Of a DNA stretch of 48,374 nt, positions 38,292 through 46,957 are shown piece after piece; the stretch's first letter is position 1, and the number at the start of each line of letters is the position of its first letter. A program made the position numbers and the translations under genes. The notes below the pieces were generated by a model. The model worked only from the letters and a program-made list of their open reading frames with translations. It did no database searches and was not told where the DNA came from. Origin of the DNA: Xenorhabdus sp. IM139775 (GTDB taxonomy: Bacteria > Pseudomonadota > Gammaproteobacteria > Enterobacterales > Enterobacteriaceae); assembly GCF_028598745.1 (NCBI RefSeq), contig NZ_JAQRFK010000022.1:1-48374 (forward strand), written 5' to 3'.

Positions 38292-38933
38292 ATGCCTAAT
38301 CGAGAAATAGAAAGAGATAACTCTACAACAAGCACAAATTATCATCCTCCAGTGATTAAGGAAGTGGATCAAAATGCTATGCTATTTGCAATTAGCACAC
38401 TCCAGCAAAATGAATCCCGTTACTGGTATGAACCTATAAGAGAAACTCTATTGGGAGGTGGACATCATAGTACATTTAGCAAAACCTGTGGCTCCATAAG
38501 AAACACCTTTAATTCTGAATATGTGACCGGAGGTTTAGATAACTACCGCCATTTTGTTTGTTCAGTGGCAGGTACAACGGTTGGAATTATCATATTAAGG
38601 CTTGCTAAATCTAATGAACCTGATGATGTTGATCAAATAGCATACATAATAACCTATCCTAACGGTTATGGTTACGGTGGCCTGCTTATTCAACATGTGG
38701 TTGATATATCCTGCGCCTTAGGCCACCAAGGTATATTAGAAGTTAAGGCAGAACGGGATGCCGAAATTTTTTACCAAAAATTAGGCTTTGTAACTATTGG
38801 TAACTTTTTTGATTTGAAAAATATGAGGCTAACCCCAACTCATAGCAATACATGGCATCAAATCAATGGGAAATATCAACTTAAAAGAACCCCTCGGCCA
38901 AGTAATTCAAATTGGCAATGTCATATACTGTAG
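38292..38933 (+). CDS. Orphan GNAT-like N-acetyltransferase
   Basis: The 213 aa product has a C-terminal GNAT-like domain: a beta strand (QIAYIITYP), the acetyl-CoA pyrophosphate loop NGYGYGGLLIQHVVD (about residues 124-138), then ILEVKAERDAEIFYQKLGFV, the typical end of the fold. The first 80 residues (polar start, GGGHHSTFSKTCGSIRNTF) are not recognised. There is no signal peptide or membrane segment. It is clearly more AT-rich than its neighbours and sits alone between acnB and lpd, where E. coli has yacH, so it looks acquired. The substrate is unknown. It could be a resistance, toxin-type or effector acetyltransferase, with no evidence to choose. Confidence 0.7.
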   Translation: MPNREIERDNSTTSTNYHPPVIKEVDQNAMLFAISTLQQNESRYWYEPIRETLLGGGHHSTFSKTCGSIRNTFNSEYVTGGLDNYRHFVCSVAGTTVGIIILRLAKSNEPDDVDQIAYIITYPNGYGYGGLLIQHVVDISCALGHQGILEVKAERDAEIFYQKLGFVTIGNFFDLKNMRLTPTHSNTWHQINGKYQLKRTPRPSNSNWQCHIL

Positions 38934-38981
38934 ATTTAATGGAGTTTTTTATGGGGAAGCTTGAAATAATCCGTTGCATGT

Positions 38982-39010
38982 AAAACGGCTTCCATAATAG
39001 AAGCCGTTTT
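38982..39010. terminator. Bidirectional terminator between GNAT gene and lpd
   Basis: AAAACGGCTTC and GAAGCCGTTTT form a perfect 11-bp stem with a 7-base loop. Terminal T runs exist on both strands, serving the converging GNAT gene and lpd. Confidence 0.9.
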
Positions 39011-39032
39011 CACCACTGCAAAATCTAAAGCA

Positions 39033-40460
39033 TTATTTCTTTTTCTTTGCCTTAGGATTTGGCAAGTCAGTAATACTGCCTTCGTAAATTTCCGCAGCCA
39101 TACCGATTGATTCGTACAGCGTTGGGTGAGCATGGATAGTCAGGGCAAGATCTTCTGCATCACAGCCCATTTCGATAGCCAGACCGATTTCACCCAGCAG
39201 TTCGCCGCCGTTAGTCCCAACAACAGCACCACCGATAATACGGTTCGTTTCTTTATCGAAAATCAGCTTGGTCATGCCATCTGAACAATCAGAGGCAATT
39301 GCACGACCGGATGCTGCCCATGGGAACGTCGCAGTCTCAAAGCTGATGCCTTTTTCTTTCGCTTCTTTCTCTGTCAAACCAACCCATGCCACTTCTGGCT
39401 CAGTGTAAGCAATCGATGGAATCACTTTTGGATCGAAGTAATGTTTCTTACCAGAAATCACTTCTGCCGCAACGTGACCTTCGTGGACACCTTTGTGTGC
39501 CAGCATTGGCTGACCAACGATATCACCGATAGCAAAGATGTGAGGCACGTTAGTACGCATTTGTTTATCCACGTGGATAAAGCCACGCTCATCAACTTCA
39601 ACGCCCGCTTTGCCCGCATCCAGAGATTTACCATTGGGTACACGGCCGATAGCAACCAGAACGGCATCATAGCGCTGTGGCTCTGCCGGTGCTTTCTTGC
39701 CTTCCATTGTTACGTAGATGCCATCTTCTTTAGCTTCTACGGCGGTCACTTTGGTTTCCAGCATCAGGTTGAACTTCTTGCTGATACGCTTAGTGAACAC
39801 TTTAACAATGTCTTTGTCCGCAGCAGGAATAACCTGATCGAACATTTCTACCACGTCGATCTGAGAACCCAGCGCGTGGTAAACCGTCCCCATTTCCAAA
39901 CCGATAATACCGCCACCCATGACCAACAAGCGTCCCGGAACGGTTTTCAGCTCCAGCGCATCGGTAGAATCCCATACGCGAGGATCATTATGTGGAATGA
40001 ATGGCAACTGAATTGGGCGTGAACCCGCTGCGATAATGGCATTATCAAAATTAATCGTTGTTGCGCCGTTCTCGCCTTCTACTACCAGAGTGTTAGCGCC
40101 TGTAAATTTACCAACACCATTAACAACGTTAACTTTACGGCCCTTAGCCATGCCGCCCAGACCGCCTGTTAACTGAGAAATAACTTTTTCTTTCCAGAGA
40201 CGGATCTTATCGATATCAGTTTGTGGCTCACCAAACACGATACCGTGCTGTGCCAGCGCTTTTGCTTCTTCAATCACTTTTGCTACATGAAGCAGCGCCT
40301 TGGATGGGATACAACCCACATTAAGACACACACCACCCAAAGTCGAGTAGCGTTCAACCAGAACAGTATCCAAACCTAAGTCTGCACAACGGAAAGCAGC
40401 AGAATACCCCGCAGGGCCTGCTCCAAGCACCACTACCTGAGCTTTAATTTCAGTACTCAT
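39033..40460 (-). CDS. lpd: Dihydrolipoamide dehydrogenase (E3)
   Basis: FAD enzyme that reoxidises dihydrolipoamide in the pyruvate and 2-oxoglutarate dehydrogenases and in glycine cleavage. The 475 aa product starts MSTEIKAQVVVLGAGPAGYS (FAD site). The redox disulfide is in GGVCLNVGCIPSKAL, the NAD site in LLVMGGGIIGLEMG, and the catalytic His in LTIHAHPTLYES. It is the last gene of pdhR-aceE-aceF-lpd, separated from aceF by about 200 bases, where E. coli has a separate lpd promoter. Confidence 0.97.
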   Translation of the reverse strand: MSTEIKAQVVVLGAGPAGYSAAFRCADLGLDTVLVERYSTLGGVCLNVGCIPSKALLHVAKVIEEAKALAQHGIVFGEPQTDIDKIRLWKEKVISQLTGGLGGMAKGRKVNVVNGVGKFTGANTLVVEGENGATTINFDNAIIAAGSRPIQLPFIPHNDPRVWDSTDALELKTVPGRLLVMGGGIIGLEMGTVYHALGSQIDVVEMFDQVIPAADKDIVKVFTKRISKKFNLMLETKVTAVEAKEDGIYVTMEGKKAPAEPQRYDAVLVAIGRVPNGKSLDAGKAGVEVDERGFIHVDKQMRTNVPHIFAIGDIVGQPMLAHKGVHEGHVAAEVISGKKHYFDPKVIPSIAYTEPEVAWVGLTEKEAKEKGISFETATFPWAASGRAIASDCSDGMTKLIFDKETNRIIGGAVVGTNGGELLGEIGLAIEMGCDAEDLALTIHAHPTLYESIGMAAEIYEGSITDLPNPKAKKKK

Positions 40461-40636
40461 CATGACCTCTTAATTGTTTGTCCGGCGAGTCAGACGAAAA
40501 AAAAACATACTCCCCCGGGACGTACACACCGCGAGCAGTTTACAGAATTGTAAATAACCTGAAAAGTGCGTTAACGTGACAGAAATCCCAACCTGTCAGA
40601 TGCAAGGCGAAAATATCTGTCACGCTAGTCATCATC

Positions 40637-40658
40637 AGGCCGGTATATTTACCGGCCT
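40637..40658. other. Hairpin in the aceF-lpd spacer
   Basis: AGGCCGGTA and TACCGGCCT form a 9-bp stem with a 4-base loop, starting five bases after the aceF stop. No T run follows, so it may stabilise the aceF 3' end or weakly terminate ahead of lpd. Confidence 0.6.
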
Positions 40659-40663
40659 GTGCA

Positions 40664-42238
40664 TTACATCACCAAACGGCGGATGTCGCTCATCAATTGA
40701 TTAATATAAGTGATGAAGCGTGCACCATCTGCCCCGTCGATCACACGGTGGTCGAAAGACAGAGACATCGGCAGAATCAGGCGCGGAACGAATTCCTTAC
40801 CATTCCAGACTGGCTTCATGGAAGAGCGGGACAGCCCCATGATTGCCACTTCTGGCGCATTTACAATTGGTGCAAAGCCGGTAGTCCCGATACCACCGAG
40901 GCTTGAGATGGTGAAGCAGCCACCCTGCATGTCGGAAGCTGTCAGCTTACCGGCACGGGCTTTCTTGGAAACTTCCGCCAATTCTCTGGACAGTTCCATG
41001 ATGCCTTTCTTGTTGACATCCTTGAATACAGGAACAACCAGACCGTTAGGTGTATCAACCGCGATACCGATGTTGATATACTTTTTCAGGATCAGCTTCT
41101 GGCCATCTTCAGAAATGGAGCTGTTAAAGCGAGGCATCGCTTCCAGTGCTTTCGCGGCTGCTTTCAAGACGAATACCAGCGGAGTGATCTTCACGCCAAG
41201 CTGTTTCTTCTCAGCTTCTTTGTTCTGCTGTTTACGGAACTCTTCCACTTCAGTGATATCCGCTTCATCGAACAGGTTAACGTGAGGGATCATGACCCAG
41301 TTGCGGCTGAGGTTAGCACCAGAAATTTTCTGGATACGGCTCATCTCAACTTCTTCGATTTCACCAAACTTGCTGAAATCAACTTTTGGCCAAGGCAGCA
41401 TACCCGGCAGACCGCCGCCCGCAGCCGCAGGAGCTGCTTCCGCACGTTTAATCGCATCTTTCACGTAAGCCTGAACGTCTTCACGCAGGATGCGACCCTT
41501 ACGGCCAGTCCCTTTTACTTTAGCCAGATTGATGCCAAATTCACGTGCCAGACGACGGATGACCGGCGTGGCATGAACATAAGCGTCATTTTCGGCAAAT
41601 TCATTTTTGCCTTCTGCTGGCTTGTTTGCTACCGGCGCTGATGCTGCTTTCGCAGGTTCAGCCGCAGGCGCTGAAGCCGCTGCTGGAGCCGCCGCAGGTG
41701 CTGCACCCGCAACTTCGAATACCATGATCAGAGAGCCGGTTTTCACTTTATCGCCAGTCGCGATCTTGATCTCTTTCACTGTACCCGCGAATGGCGCAGG
41801 AACTTCCATCGAAGCCTTGTCACCTTCAACCGTGATCAGTGACTGCTCTTCTGTGACCGTATCACCCACTTTTACCATGATTTCGGTCACTTCAACTTCA
41901 TCACCACCGATATCCGGTACGTTGACTTCTTTACTTTCCACTGCGGCTGGTGCCGCTACCGGAGCTGCCGCTGCCTGCTGCGCAGGCGCAGCTTCGGCTG
42001 CACCGTTTGCGGATTCAAAAATCATAATCAGTTTGCCAGTTTCAACTTTATCGCCAACTGCAACTTTGATTTCTTTCACGACACCCGCCTGTGGCGATGG
42101 GACTTCCATCGAAGCCTTGTCACCTTCAACGGTGATCAGTGACTGTTCTGCTTCTACTGTGTCGCCGACTTTCACCAGAATCTCGGTCACTTCAACTTCA
42201 TCTGCACCAATATCAGGCACATTAATTTCGATAGACAT
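40664..42238 (-). CDS. aceF: Pyruvate dehydrogenase E2, dihydrolipoamide acetyltransferase
   Basis: Core of the pyruvate dehydrogenase complex. The 524 aa product has two N-terminal lipoyl domains, with lipoyl lysines at 41 and 141 (both [10 protein letters not shown]), joined by Ala/Pro-rich linkers. The E1/E3-binding domain is at about 222-258 ([20 protein letters not shown]), and the catalytic domain runs to the end with the acetyltransferase His at about 497 in [14 protein letters not shown]. coli AceF has three lipoyl domains (about 630 aa), so one is missing here. The reading frame is continuous, and the aceE-aceF gap is 13 bases. Confidence 0.97.
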   Translation of the reverse strand: MSIEINVPDIGADEVEVTEILVKVGDTVEAEQSLITVEGDKASMEVPSPQAGVVKEIKVAVGDKVETGKLIMIFESANGAAEAAPAQQAAAAPVAAPAAVESKEVNVPDIGGDEVEVTEIMVKVGDTVTEEQSLITVEGDKASMEVPAPFAGTVKEIKIATGDKVKTGSLIMVFEVAGAAPAAAPAAASAPAAEPAKAASAPVANKPAEGKNEFAENDAYVHATPVIRRLAREFGINLAKVKGTGRKGRILREDVQAYVKDAIKRAEAAPAAAGGGLPGMLPWPKVDFSKFGEIEEVEMSRIQKISGANLSRNWVMIPHVNLFDEADITEVEEFRKQQNKEAEKKQLGVKITPLVFVLKAAAKALEAMPRFNSSISEDGQKLILKKYINIGIAVDTPNGLVVPVFKDVNKKGIMELSRELAEVSKKARAGKLTASDMQGGCFTISSLGGIGTTGFAPIVNAPEVAIMGLSRSSMKPVWNGKEFVPRLILPMSLSFDHRVIDGADGARFITYINQLMSDIRRLVM

Positions 42239-42251
42239 TAATCTTTACCTC

Positions 42252-44915
42252 TTATGCCAGACGTGGGTTAACTTTTTCTGGGTTGATGTTGTATTTCTTG
42301 ATCGCTTCTTCAACGACTTTCACATCAACTTCGCCACGTTTAGCCAGTTCACCCAGAGCCGCAACAACCACATAAGAAGCATCAACTTCAAAGTGATGAC
42401 GCAGGTTCTCACGGCTGTCAGAACGACCGAAACCGTCAGTACCCAGTACACGGAACTCGCTTGCAGGAACAAAGTTACGCACCTGCTCTGCAAACAGCTT
42501 CATGTAGTCAGTAGAAGCAACTGCTGGCGCTTCGTTCATGATCTGAGCAACATAAGGAACACGCGGTTCTTCTGATGGATGCAGCATATTCCAACGCTCA
42601 CAATCCTGGCCATCACGAGCCAGTTCAGTGAAGGAAGTCACACTGTACACATCGGAACCGACGCCGTATTCAGCAGACAGGATCTGCGCTGCTTCACGAA
42701 CATGGCGCAGGATAGAACCTGAACCCAGCAACTGAACTTTACCTTTCGCGCCTTCCAGGCTTTCCAGCTTGTAGATACCCTTACGGATGCCTTCTTCAGC
42801 ACCTTCCGGCATGGCTGGCATGTGGTAGTTTTCGTTCAGTGTGGTGATGTAGTAGTAGATATTCTCTTGTTTCTCACCATACATACGCTCCAAGCCATCA
42901 TGCATGATAACAGCAACTTCATAAGCGAATGCAGGATCATAAGAGATACAGTTAGGAATGGTCAGGGACTGAATATGGCTGTGGCCATCTTCGTGCTGCA
43001 AACCTTCGCCGTTCAGCGTTGTACGACCAGAAGTACCACCCACCAAGAAGCCACGGGCTTGTTGGTCACCCGCCGCCCAGCACAGATCACCGATACGCTG
43101 GAATCCGAACATGGAGTAGTAGATATAGAACGGGATCATTGGCAGGTTGTTGGTGCTGTAAGACGTTGCCGCCGCCAGCCAAGATGAAGCCGCACCCAGT
43201 TCATTGATACCTTCTTGCAGGATCTGGCCTTTTGCATCTTCTTTATAGTATGCAACCTGCTCACGGTCTTGCGGAGTATACTGCTGGCCATTCGGGCTGT
43301 AGATACCGATTTGACGGAACAGACCTTCCATACCGAAGGTACGTGCTTCGTCAGCAATGATTGGCACCAAGCGATCTTTGATCGACTTGTTTTTCAGCAT
43401 GACGTTCAGCGCACGAACGAAAGCAATAGTTGTAGAAATTTCTTTGGATTGTTCTTCCAGCAGAGAGCTGAATTCTCCCAGCGCTGGGATTTCCAGTTTC
43501 TCGTCGAAGTTAACGCGACGGCTTGGCAGGTAGCCACCCAGTGCATTACGGCGCTCATGCAGGTATTTAGCTTCTTCCGAGTCTTTATCGAAAGTCACGT
43601 AAGGCAGGCTGTTGATCTGCTCGTCAGATACAGGCACATTGAAACGATCACGGAAGTGGCGAACGCCTTCCATGTTCATTTTCTTGACCTGATGGGCAAT
43701 GTTTTTACCTTCAGCGGTATCACCCATGCCGTAACCTTTGATGGTCTGAGCCAGGATTACCGTTGGTTTACCCGTGGTATTTTGTGCTTTATTCAGTGCA
43801 GCATAAACTTTCTTCGGATCGTGGCCACCACGGTTCAGTGCCCAAATTTCGTCATCAGTCATGTCCTTGACCAATGCAGCCGTTTCAGGGTAACGGCCGA
43901 AGAAGTGTTCACGGACATAAGCGCCATCTTTGGACTTGAATGTCTGGTAGTCGCCATCCAGGGTTTCGTTCATCAATTGAACCAGTTTACCGCTGGTGTC
44001 TTTACGCAGCAGTGCGTCCCAACGCTCACCCCACAGGACTTTCAGTACCTGCCAACCAGCACCGGCGAAGATGCCTTCCAGTTCGTTAACAATTTTGCCG
44101 TTACCGGTTACTGGGCCATCCAGACGCTGCAAGTTACAGTTGATGATGAATACCAAGTTATCCAGTTTTTCACGCGTTGCGATAGTGATCGCACCTTTGG
44201 ATTCTGGTTCATCCATTTCGCCGTCGCCCAAGAAAGCGTAAACGGTTTGTTTAGAGGTATCTTTCAGGCCACGATGTTCCAGATATTTCAGGAATTTAGC
44301 CTGATAAATCGCGGAGATTGGACCCAGACCCATTGAAACAGTTGGGAACTGCCAGAAGTCAGGCATCAGTTTTGGATGCGGGTAAGAAGACAGGCCATTA
44401 CCACCGATTTCCTGACGGAAGTTGTTCATCTGCCCTTCAGTCAGACGACCTTCAAGGAATGCACGTGCGTAAACGCCCGGAGAAATGTGGCCCTGGAAAT
44501 ACACCAGATCACCGCCATCATTTTCATTACGAGCACGGAAGAAGTGGTTAAAACAAACTTCATAAACAGTCGCAGAAGACTGGAATGAAGCCATGTGACC
44601 ACCCAGTTCCAGATCTTTTTTGGATGCACGCAGAACGGTCATCACGGCATTCCAGCGGATAGCAGAGCGGATACGACGCTCTAAATCCATGTTGCCAGGG
44701 TAAGCAGGCTCATCCTCAACAGGAATAGTGTTGATGTAATCGCGGCTTGCAGCACCTGCAACAACGCTAACACCGCCTTTACGAGCTTCATTCAATACCT
44801 GATCAACTAGGAACTGAGCACGCTCAACACCTTCTTCACGGATGACCGATTCGATCGCCTGTAACCAATCGCGAGTTTCGATCGGATCCACGTCATTTTT
44901 CAAAATATCTGACAT
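42252..44915 (-). CDS. aceE: Pyruvate dehydrogenase E1 component
   Basis: Thiamine-diphosphate enzyme that decarboxylates pyruvate and acetylates lipoyl-AceF. The 887 aa homodimeric-type E1 equals the E. coli length. The N-terminus is DVDPIETRDWLQAIESVIRE, the thiamine-diphosphate motif runs GDGEMDEPESKGAI ... NCNLQRLDGPV, and the histidine-rich VRHFRDRFNVP region and the C-terminal FGRSDSRENLRHHFEVDA are typical. It is co-transcribed with aceF. Its leader carries a long hairpin (44958-45014) between pdhR and aceE. Confidence 0.97.
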   Translation of the reverse strand: MSDILKNDVDPIETRDWLQAIESVIREEGVERAQFLVDQVLNEARKGGVSVVAGAASRDYINTIPVEDEPAYPGNMDLERRIRSAIRWNAVMTVLRASKKDLELGGHMASFQSSATVYEVCFNHFFRARNENDGGDLVYFQGHISPGVYARAFLEGRLTEGQMNNFRQEIGGNGLSSYPHPKLMPDFWQFPTVSMGLGPISAIYQAKFLKYLEHRGLKDTSKQTVYAFLGDGEMDEPESKGAITIATREKLDNLVFIINCNLQRLDGPVTGNGKIVNELEGIFAGAGWQVLKVLWGERWDALLRKDTSGKLVQLMNETLDGDYQTFKSKDGAYVREHFFGRYPETAALVKDMTDDEIWALNRGGHDPKKVYAALNKAQNTTGKPTVILAQTIKGYGMGDTAEGKNIAHQVKKMNMEGVRHFRDRFNVPVSDEQINSLPYVTFDKDSEEAKYLHERRNALGGYLPSRRVNFDEKLEIPALGEFSSLLEEQSKEISTTIAFVRALNVMLKNKSIKDRLVPIIADEARTFGMEGLFRQIGIYSPNGQQYTPQDREQVAYYKEDAKGQILQEGINELGAASSWLAAATSYSTNNLPMIPFYIYYSMFGFQRIGDLCWAAGDQQARGFLVGGTSGRTTLNGEGLQHEDGHSHIQSLTIPNCISYDPAFAYEVAVIMHDGLERMYGEKQENIYYYITTLNENYHMPAMPEGAEEGIRKGIYKLESLEGAKGKVQLLGSGSILRHVREAAQILSAEYGVGSDVYSVTSFTELARDGQDCERWNMLHPSEEPRVPYVAQIMNEAPAVASTDYMKLFAEQVRNFVPASEFRVLGTDGFGRSDSRENLRHHFEVDASYVVVAALGELAKRGEVDVKVVEEAIKKYNINPEKVNPRLA

Positions 44916-44957
44916 GGTGTATTCCTTATCTGTTATCTATTTCTAATGGTTATTGGA

Positions 44958-45014
44958 GCCTATCTTCTGGTCATACCTTTTGACGAAACTGCCCGTTATG
45001 ACCGGAAGATAGGC
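44958..45014 (-). promoter_or_regulatory. Long hairpin in the pdhR-aceE spacer
   Basis: The arms at 44958-44975 and 44997-45014 are complementary at 17 of 18 positions, with a 21-base loop. The hairpin ends 43 bases before the aceE start, and no T run follows, so it is not a standard terminator. It may be an RNA processing or stabilising element, or an operator. Confidence 0.65.
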
Positions 45015-45138
45015 CCTGCTGTATATTGCCGCTAAAACTCTTGGATAAAGAGTCGACGAACTGTACAAACGCAGCAGTCAAGATCTGTACAGTCAAGTTT
45101 AGAACCTACCCCATTCGGGAATTTGATTTGTCTATGAC

Positions 45139-45150
45139 GTCCCTAGGGAC
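45139..45150. promoter_or_regulatory. 12-bp palindrome just after pdhR
   Basis: GTCCCTAGGGAC is a perfect palindrome seven bases beyond the pdhR stop. It could be a protein-binding site for an internal aceE promoter. No regulator could be assigned. Confidence 0.35.
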
Positions 45151-45156
45151 AGGCTC

Positions 45157-45921
45157 TTATTCCTGATGTTGCTGGAGCCGCCTCAATGAACGCTCACGCC
45201 GAGTATGTTCACGAGTCAGATCCAATAAAACTTCTTCAATAAAGGCCAAATGGCGATGCGAAGCCTCACGGGCTTTTTCTGGTTCTCTCGCCATGATAGA
45301 GCGAAAAATCTCAGCCCTGTGGTCACTGACAGCCGCCAGCATTTCTTTACGGGTATAGATGACGTCAAAATTGCGCCTGATATTTTGTTCTAACATTGGG
45401 ATCATGCAGCGCAATAAATGCAGCAATACCACATTATGGGCAGCTTCCGTGACAACAAGCTGATATTGCAGGACAGCATCAGATTCCGCATTCACATCGC
45501 CGCTTTGCTGTGCGACTTGAATGGCAAGATGGCTTTGTTCAATGCGCTTGAAATCCTCATCGGTTCCCCTAAGGGCGGCATAATAAGCAGCAATCCCCTC
45601 TAACGCATGGCGTGCTTCAAGGAGATCGAACTGGGATTCTTGATTCTCTGCAATAAGTTGGGCAAGCGGGTCGCTGAAACTCTGCCACAGATTGTTCTGT
45701 ACGAAAGTTCCTCCCCCTTGACGACGGAAAAGAAAGCCTTTGGCTTCCAATTTTTGAATAGCTTCGCGCAATGAAGGACGGGATACTTCAAACTGTTTTG
45801 CCAGCTCACGCTCAGGCAGCAGTTTTTCTCCCGGGCGCAGCGAGCCTTCGAGGATGAGCTGTTCAAGACGCTGCTCAATCACATCTGATAACTTTGGTTG
45901 GCGAATCTTGCTATAGGCCAT
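45157..45921 (-). CDS. pdhR: Pyruvate-responsive repressor PdhR (GntR/FadR family)
   Basis: Represses the pyruvate dehydrogenase operon and some respiratory genes until pyruvate binds. The 254 aa product has an N-terminal winged helix-turn-helix ([20 protein letters not shown], then [20 protein letters not shown]) and a C-terminal FCD effector domain with metal-binding histidines ([24 protein letters not shown]). It is the first gene of the operon. A perfect PdhR operator lies 141 bases upstream, so it is autoregulated, as in E. coli. Confidence 0.97.
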   Translation of the reverse strand: MAYSKIRQPKLSDVIEQRLEQLILEGSLRPGEKLLPERELAKQFEVSRPSLREAIQKLEAKGFLFRRQGGGTFVQNNLWQSFSDPLAQLIAENQESQFDLLEARHALEGIAAYYAALRGTDEDFKRIEQSHLAIQVAQQSGDVNAESDAVLQYQLVVTEAAHNVVLLHLLRCMIPMLEQNIRRNFDVIYTRKEMLAAVSDHRAEIFRSIMAREPEKAREASHRHLAFIEEVLLDLTREHTRRERSLRRLQQHQE

Positions 45922-45970
45922 ATCTGCTGTAAGCCATTCAATGAGTCAATGTTGCTTCGGACTATGTTTA

Positions 45971-46044
45971 CTCAACTATGTCCTATTCAACTAAGCCCTA
46001 CTCAACTAAGCGTTAGTGACTAAACCTGAGTAACTAAACTCTGG
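45971..46044. repeat. Degenerate 14-15-bp tandem repeat upstream of pdhR
   Basis: Five consecutive units read CTCAACTATGTCCTA, TTCAACTAAGCCCTA, CTCAACTAAGCGTTA, GTGACTAAACCTGA and GTAACTAAACTCTGG. The first three are close copies and the last two are decayed. They lie in the likely 5' leader between the PdhR operator and the pdhR start. Confidence 0.8.
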
Positions 46045-46061
46045 CTAACGGGTCAAAGTCA

Positions 46062-46076
46062 ATTGGTAATACCAAT
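46062..46076. promoter_or_regulatory. PdhR operator
   Basis: ATTGGTAATACCAAT fits the PdhR consensus ATTGGTnnnACCAAT exactly. It lies upstream of pdhR, and a plausible -10 (TATTCT on the minus strand, 46082-46087) sits beside it. It should control pdhR-aceEF-lpd. Confidence 0.92.
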
Positions 46077-46289
46077 TTAGAATACAGGGTCTTAAAGTAA
46101 CAAAGTATTCACTAGCTGTCTATAAAGACCTTGAGCTAAATCATAAAAATCTGCAAATTTTAACAAAATATTTTAAATTTTATTAGAAAATTATAACCAA
46201 AGAGTACTTTTTAGGCAGGCAATCTGATGGCCTTTAACGTTCATATAACGCATAGATGAGAAAAATCAATCATTAGCCATTTTTAAAAT

Positions 46290-46394
46290 ATATACCTTAT
46301 AAACGTCAAGTTGCAGCTTTCAAGACGAAAGCAGCTTATTATCTCCCGCAGCATAGAGAAATAATAAATATATCTTGATAGCACGACGAGTATA
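46290..46394 (+). repeat. Dispersed MITE-like element, copy A
   Basis: The part at 46321-46394 is a diverged inverted copy of 46780-46853. Shared blocks are CAAGACGAAA, CAGCTTATTATCTCCC, AATAATAAAT and ACGACGAG. The left end (TATACC ... GTCAAGTTGCAG) and right end (ACGACGAGTATA) look like element termini. The central hairpin is decayed in this copy. No coding capacity was seen. Confidence 0.8.
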
Positions 46395-46779
46395 GCAATC
46401 AATAAATCAAATATTATTTAATTAAATCTATACAAACATATACTCATAATTAACGCCATAAAAAATTCCCAATAACAACATTTCATTGCCATAACCGGGA
46501 ATTAGCCACGAATAAATCTGACTTTATCATTGTTAATGACGAGTAATAACGTCAACCACAAACAATATACAGTATAACTTTTAAGTGTAATATAAAGATG
46601 GGAAGCATAGCACTTATCATCTTGTGCATCATCATTTTTCATTATTTTATCCTCAAATGATAACTCCCTTATCTTTAAATTAGTACATTCCCACAGAATA
46701 TAAAAATATCTCCTAAAATAAAAAATCGCCCGTGATAATTTAATAAGAATTATTTAATATTGATGCCACAAATAACAAA
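46395..46779. other. AT-rich spacer between the two element copies
   Basis: This stretch of about 385 bases is very AT-rich and contains one small ORF (46502-46642, minus strand). In E. coli the region between pdhR and ampE contains aroP; no aroP remnant was recognised here. Confidence 0.5.
46502..46642 (-). CDS. Unrecognised small membrane-type protein (46 aa)
   Basis: The frame from ATG 46642 to TAA 46502 has GAGG eight bases upstream of the start, a good ribosome site. The product begins MKNDDAQDDK (charged), has a hydrophobic stretch YTVYCLWLTLLLVI at about residues 23-36 that could span or dip into the membrane, and ends NNDKVRFIRG (basic). This shape is typical of small inner-membrane proteins. 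It lies between two inverted copies of a dispersed element. I do not recognise a family, and the AT-rich setting means chance cannot be excluded. Confidence 0.4.
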   Translation of the reverse strand: MKNDDAQDDKCYASHLYITLKSYTVYCLWLTLLLVINNDKVRFIRG

Positions 46780-46853
46780 TATGCTCGTCGTACCTCAAGT
46801 TACATTTATTATCTCTCCGCGACGCGGGGAGATAATAAGCTGTTTTCGTCTTG
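46780..46853 (-). repeat. Dispersed MITE-like element, copy B (inverted)
   Basis: Inverted relative to copy A and better preserved in its centre: TTATTATCTC (46806-46815) pairs exactly with GAGATAATAA (46829-46838), and inside it CCGCG pairs with CGCGG. The end motif ATGCTCGTCGTACCTCAAG resembles ends of dispersed intergenic repeats of this group of bacteria. It lies about 100 bases from the ampE stop, so the hairpin may also end ampE transcripts. Confidence 0.8.
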
Positions 46854-46957
46854 CGAGTTGTATCACTGCAAAGGGAACCCATTCCTGATTTAAAAGATAG
46901 GGGGTAGATGATTGCTAACACCAGCCCCCTGTCCTTCCACTGTTAAATCAATCATTG

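Noticed and set aside
41800..42100. Near-identical direct repeats within aceF
   Set aside because: They are the two lipoyl-domain coding segments, a normal intragenic duplication, not a mobile repeat or CRISPR.
41607..42575. 322-codon frame antisense to aceF/aceE, Ala/Thr/Ser rich
   Set aside because: Reverse reading of the Ala/Pro-rich linkers and lipoyl repeats of aceF, not a surface or repeat protein.
43215..44336. 373-codon frame antisense to aceE
   Set aside because: Fully contained in aceE, a strongly biased gene; no supporting signals.
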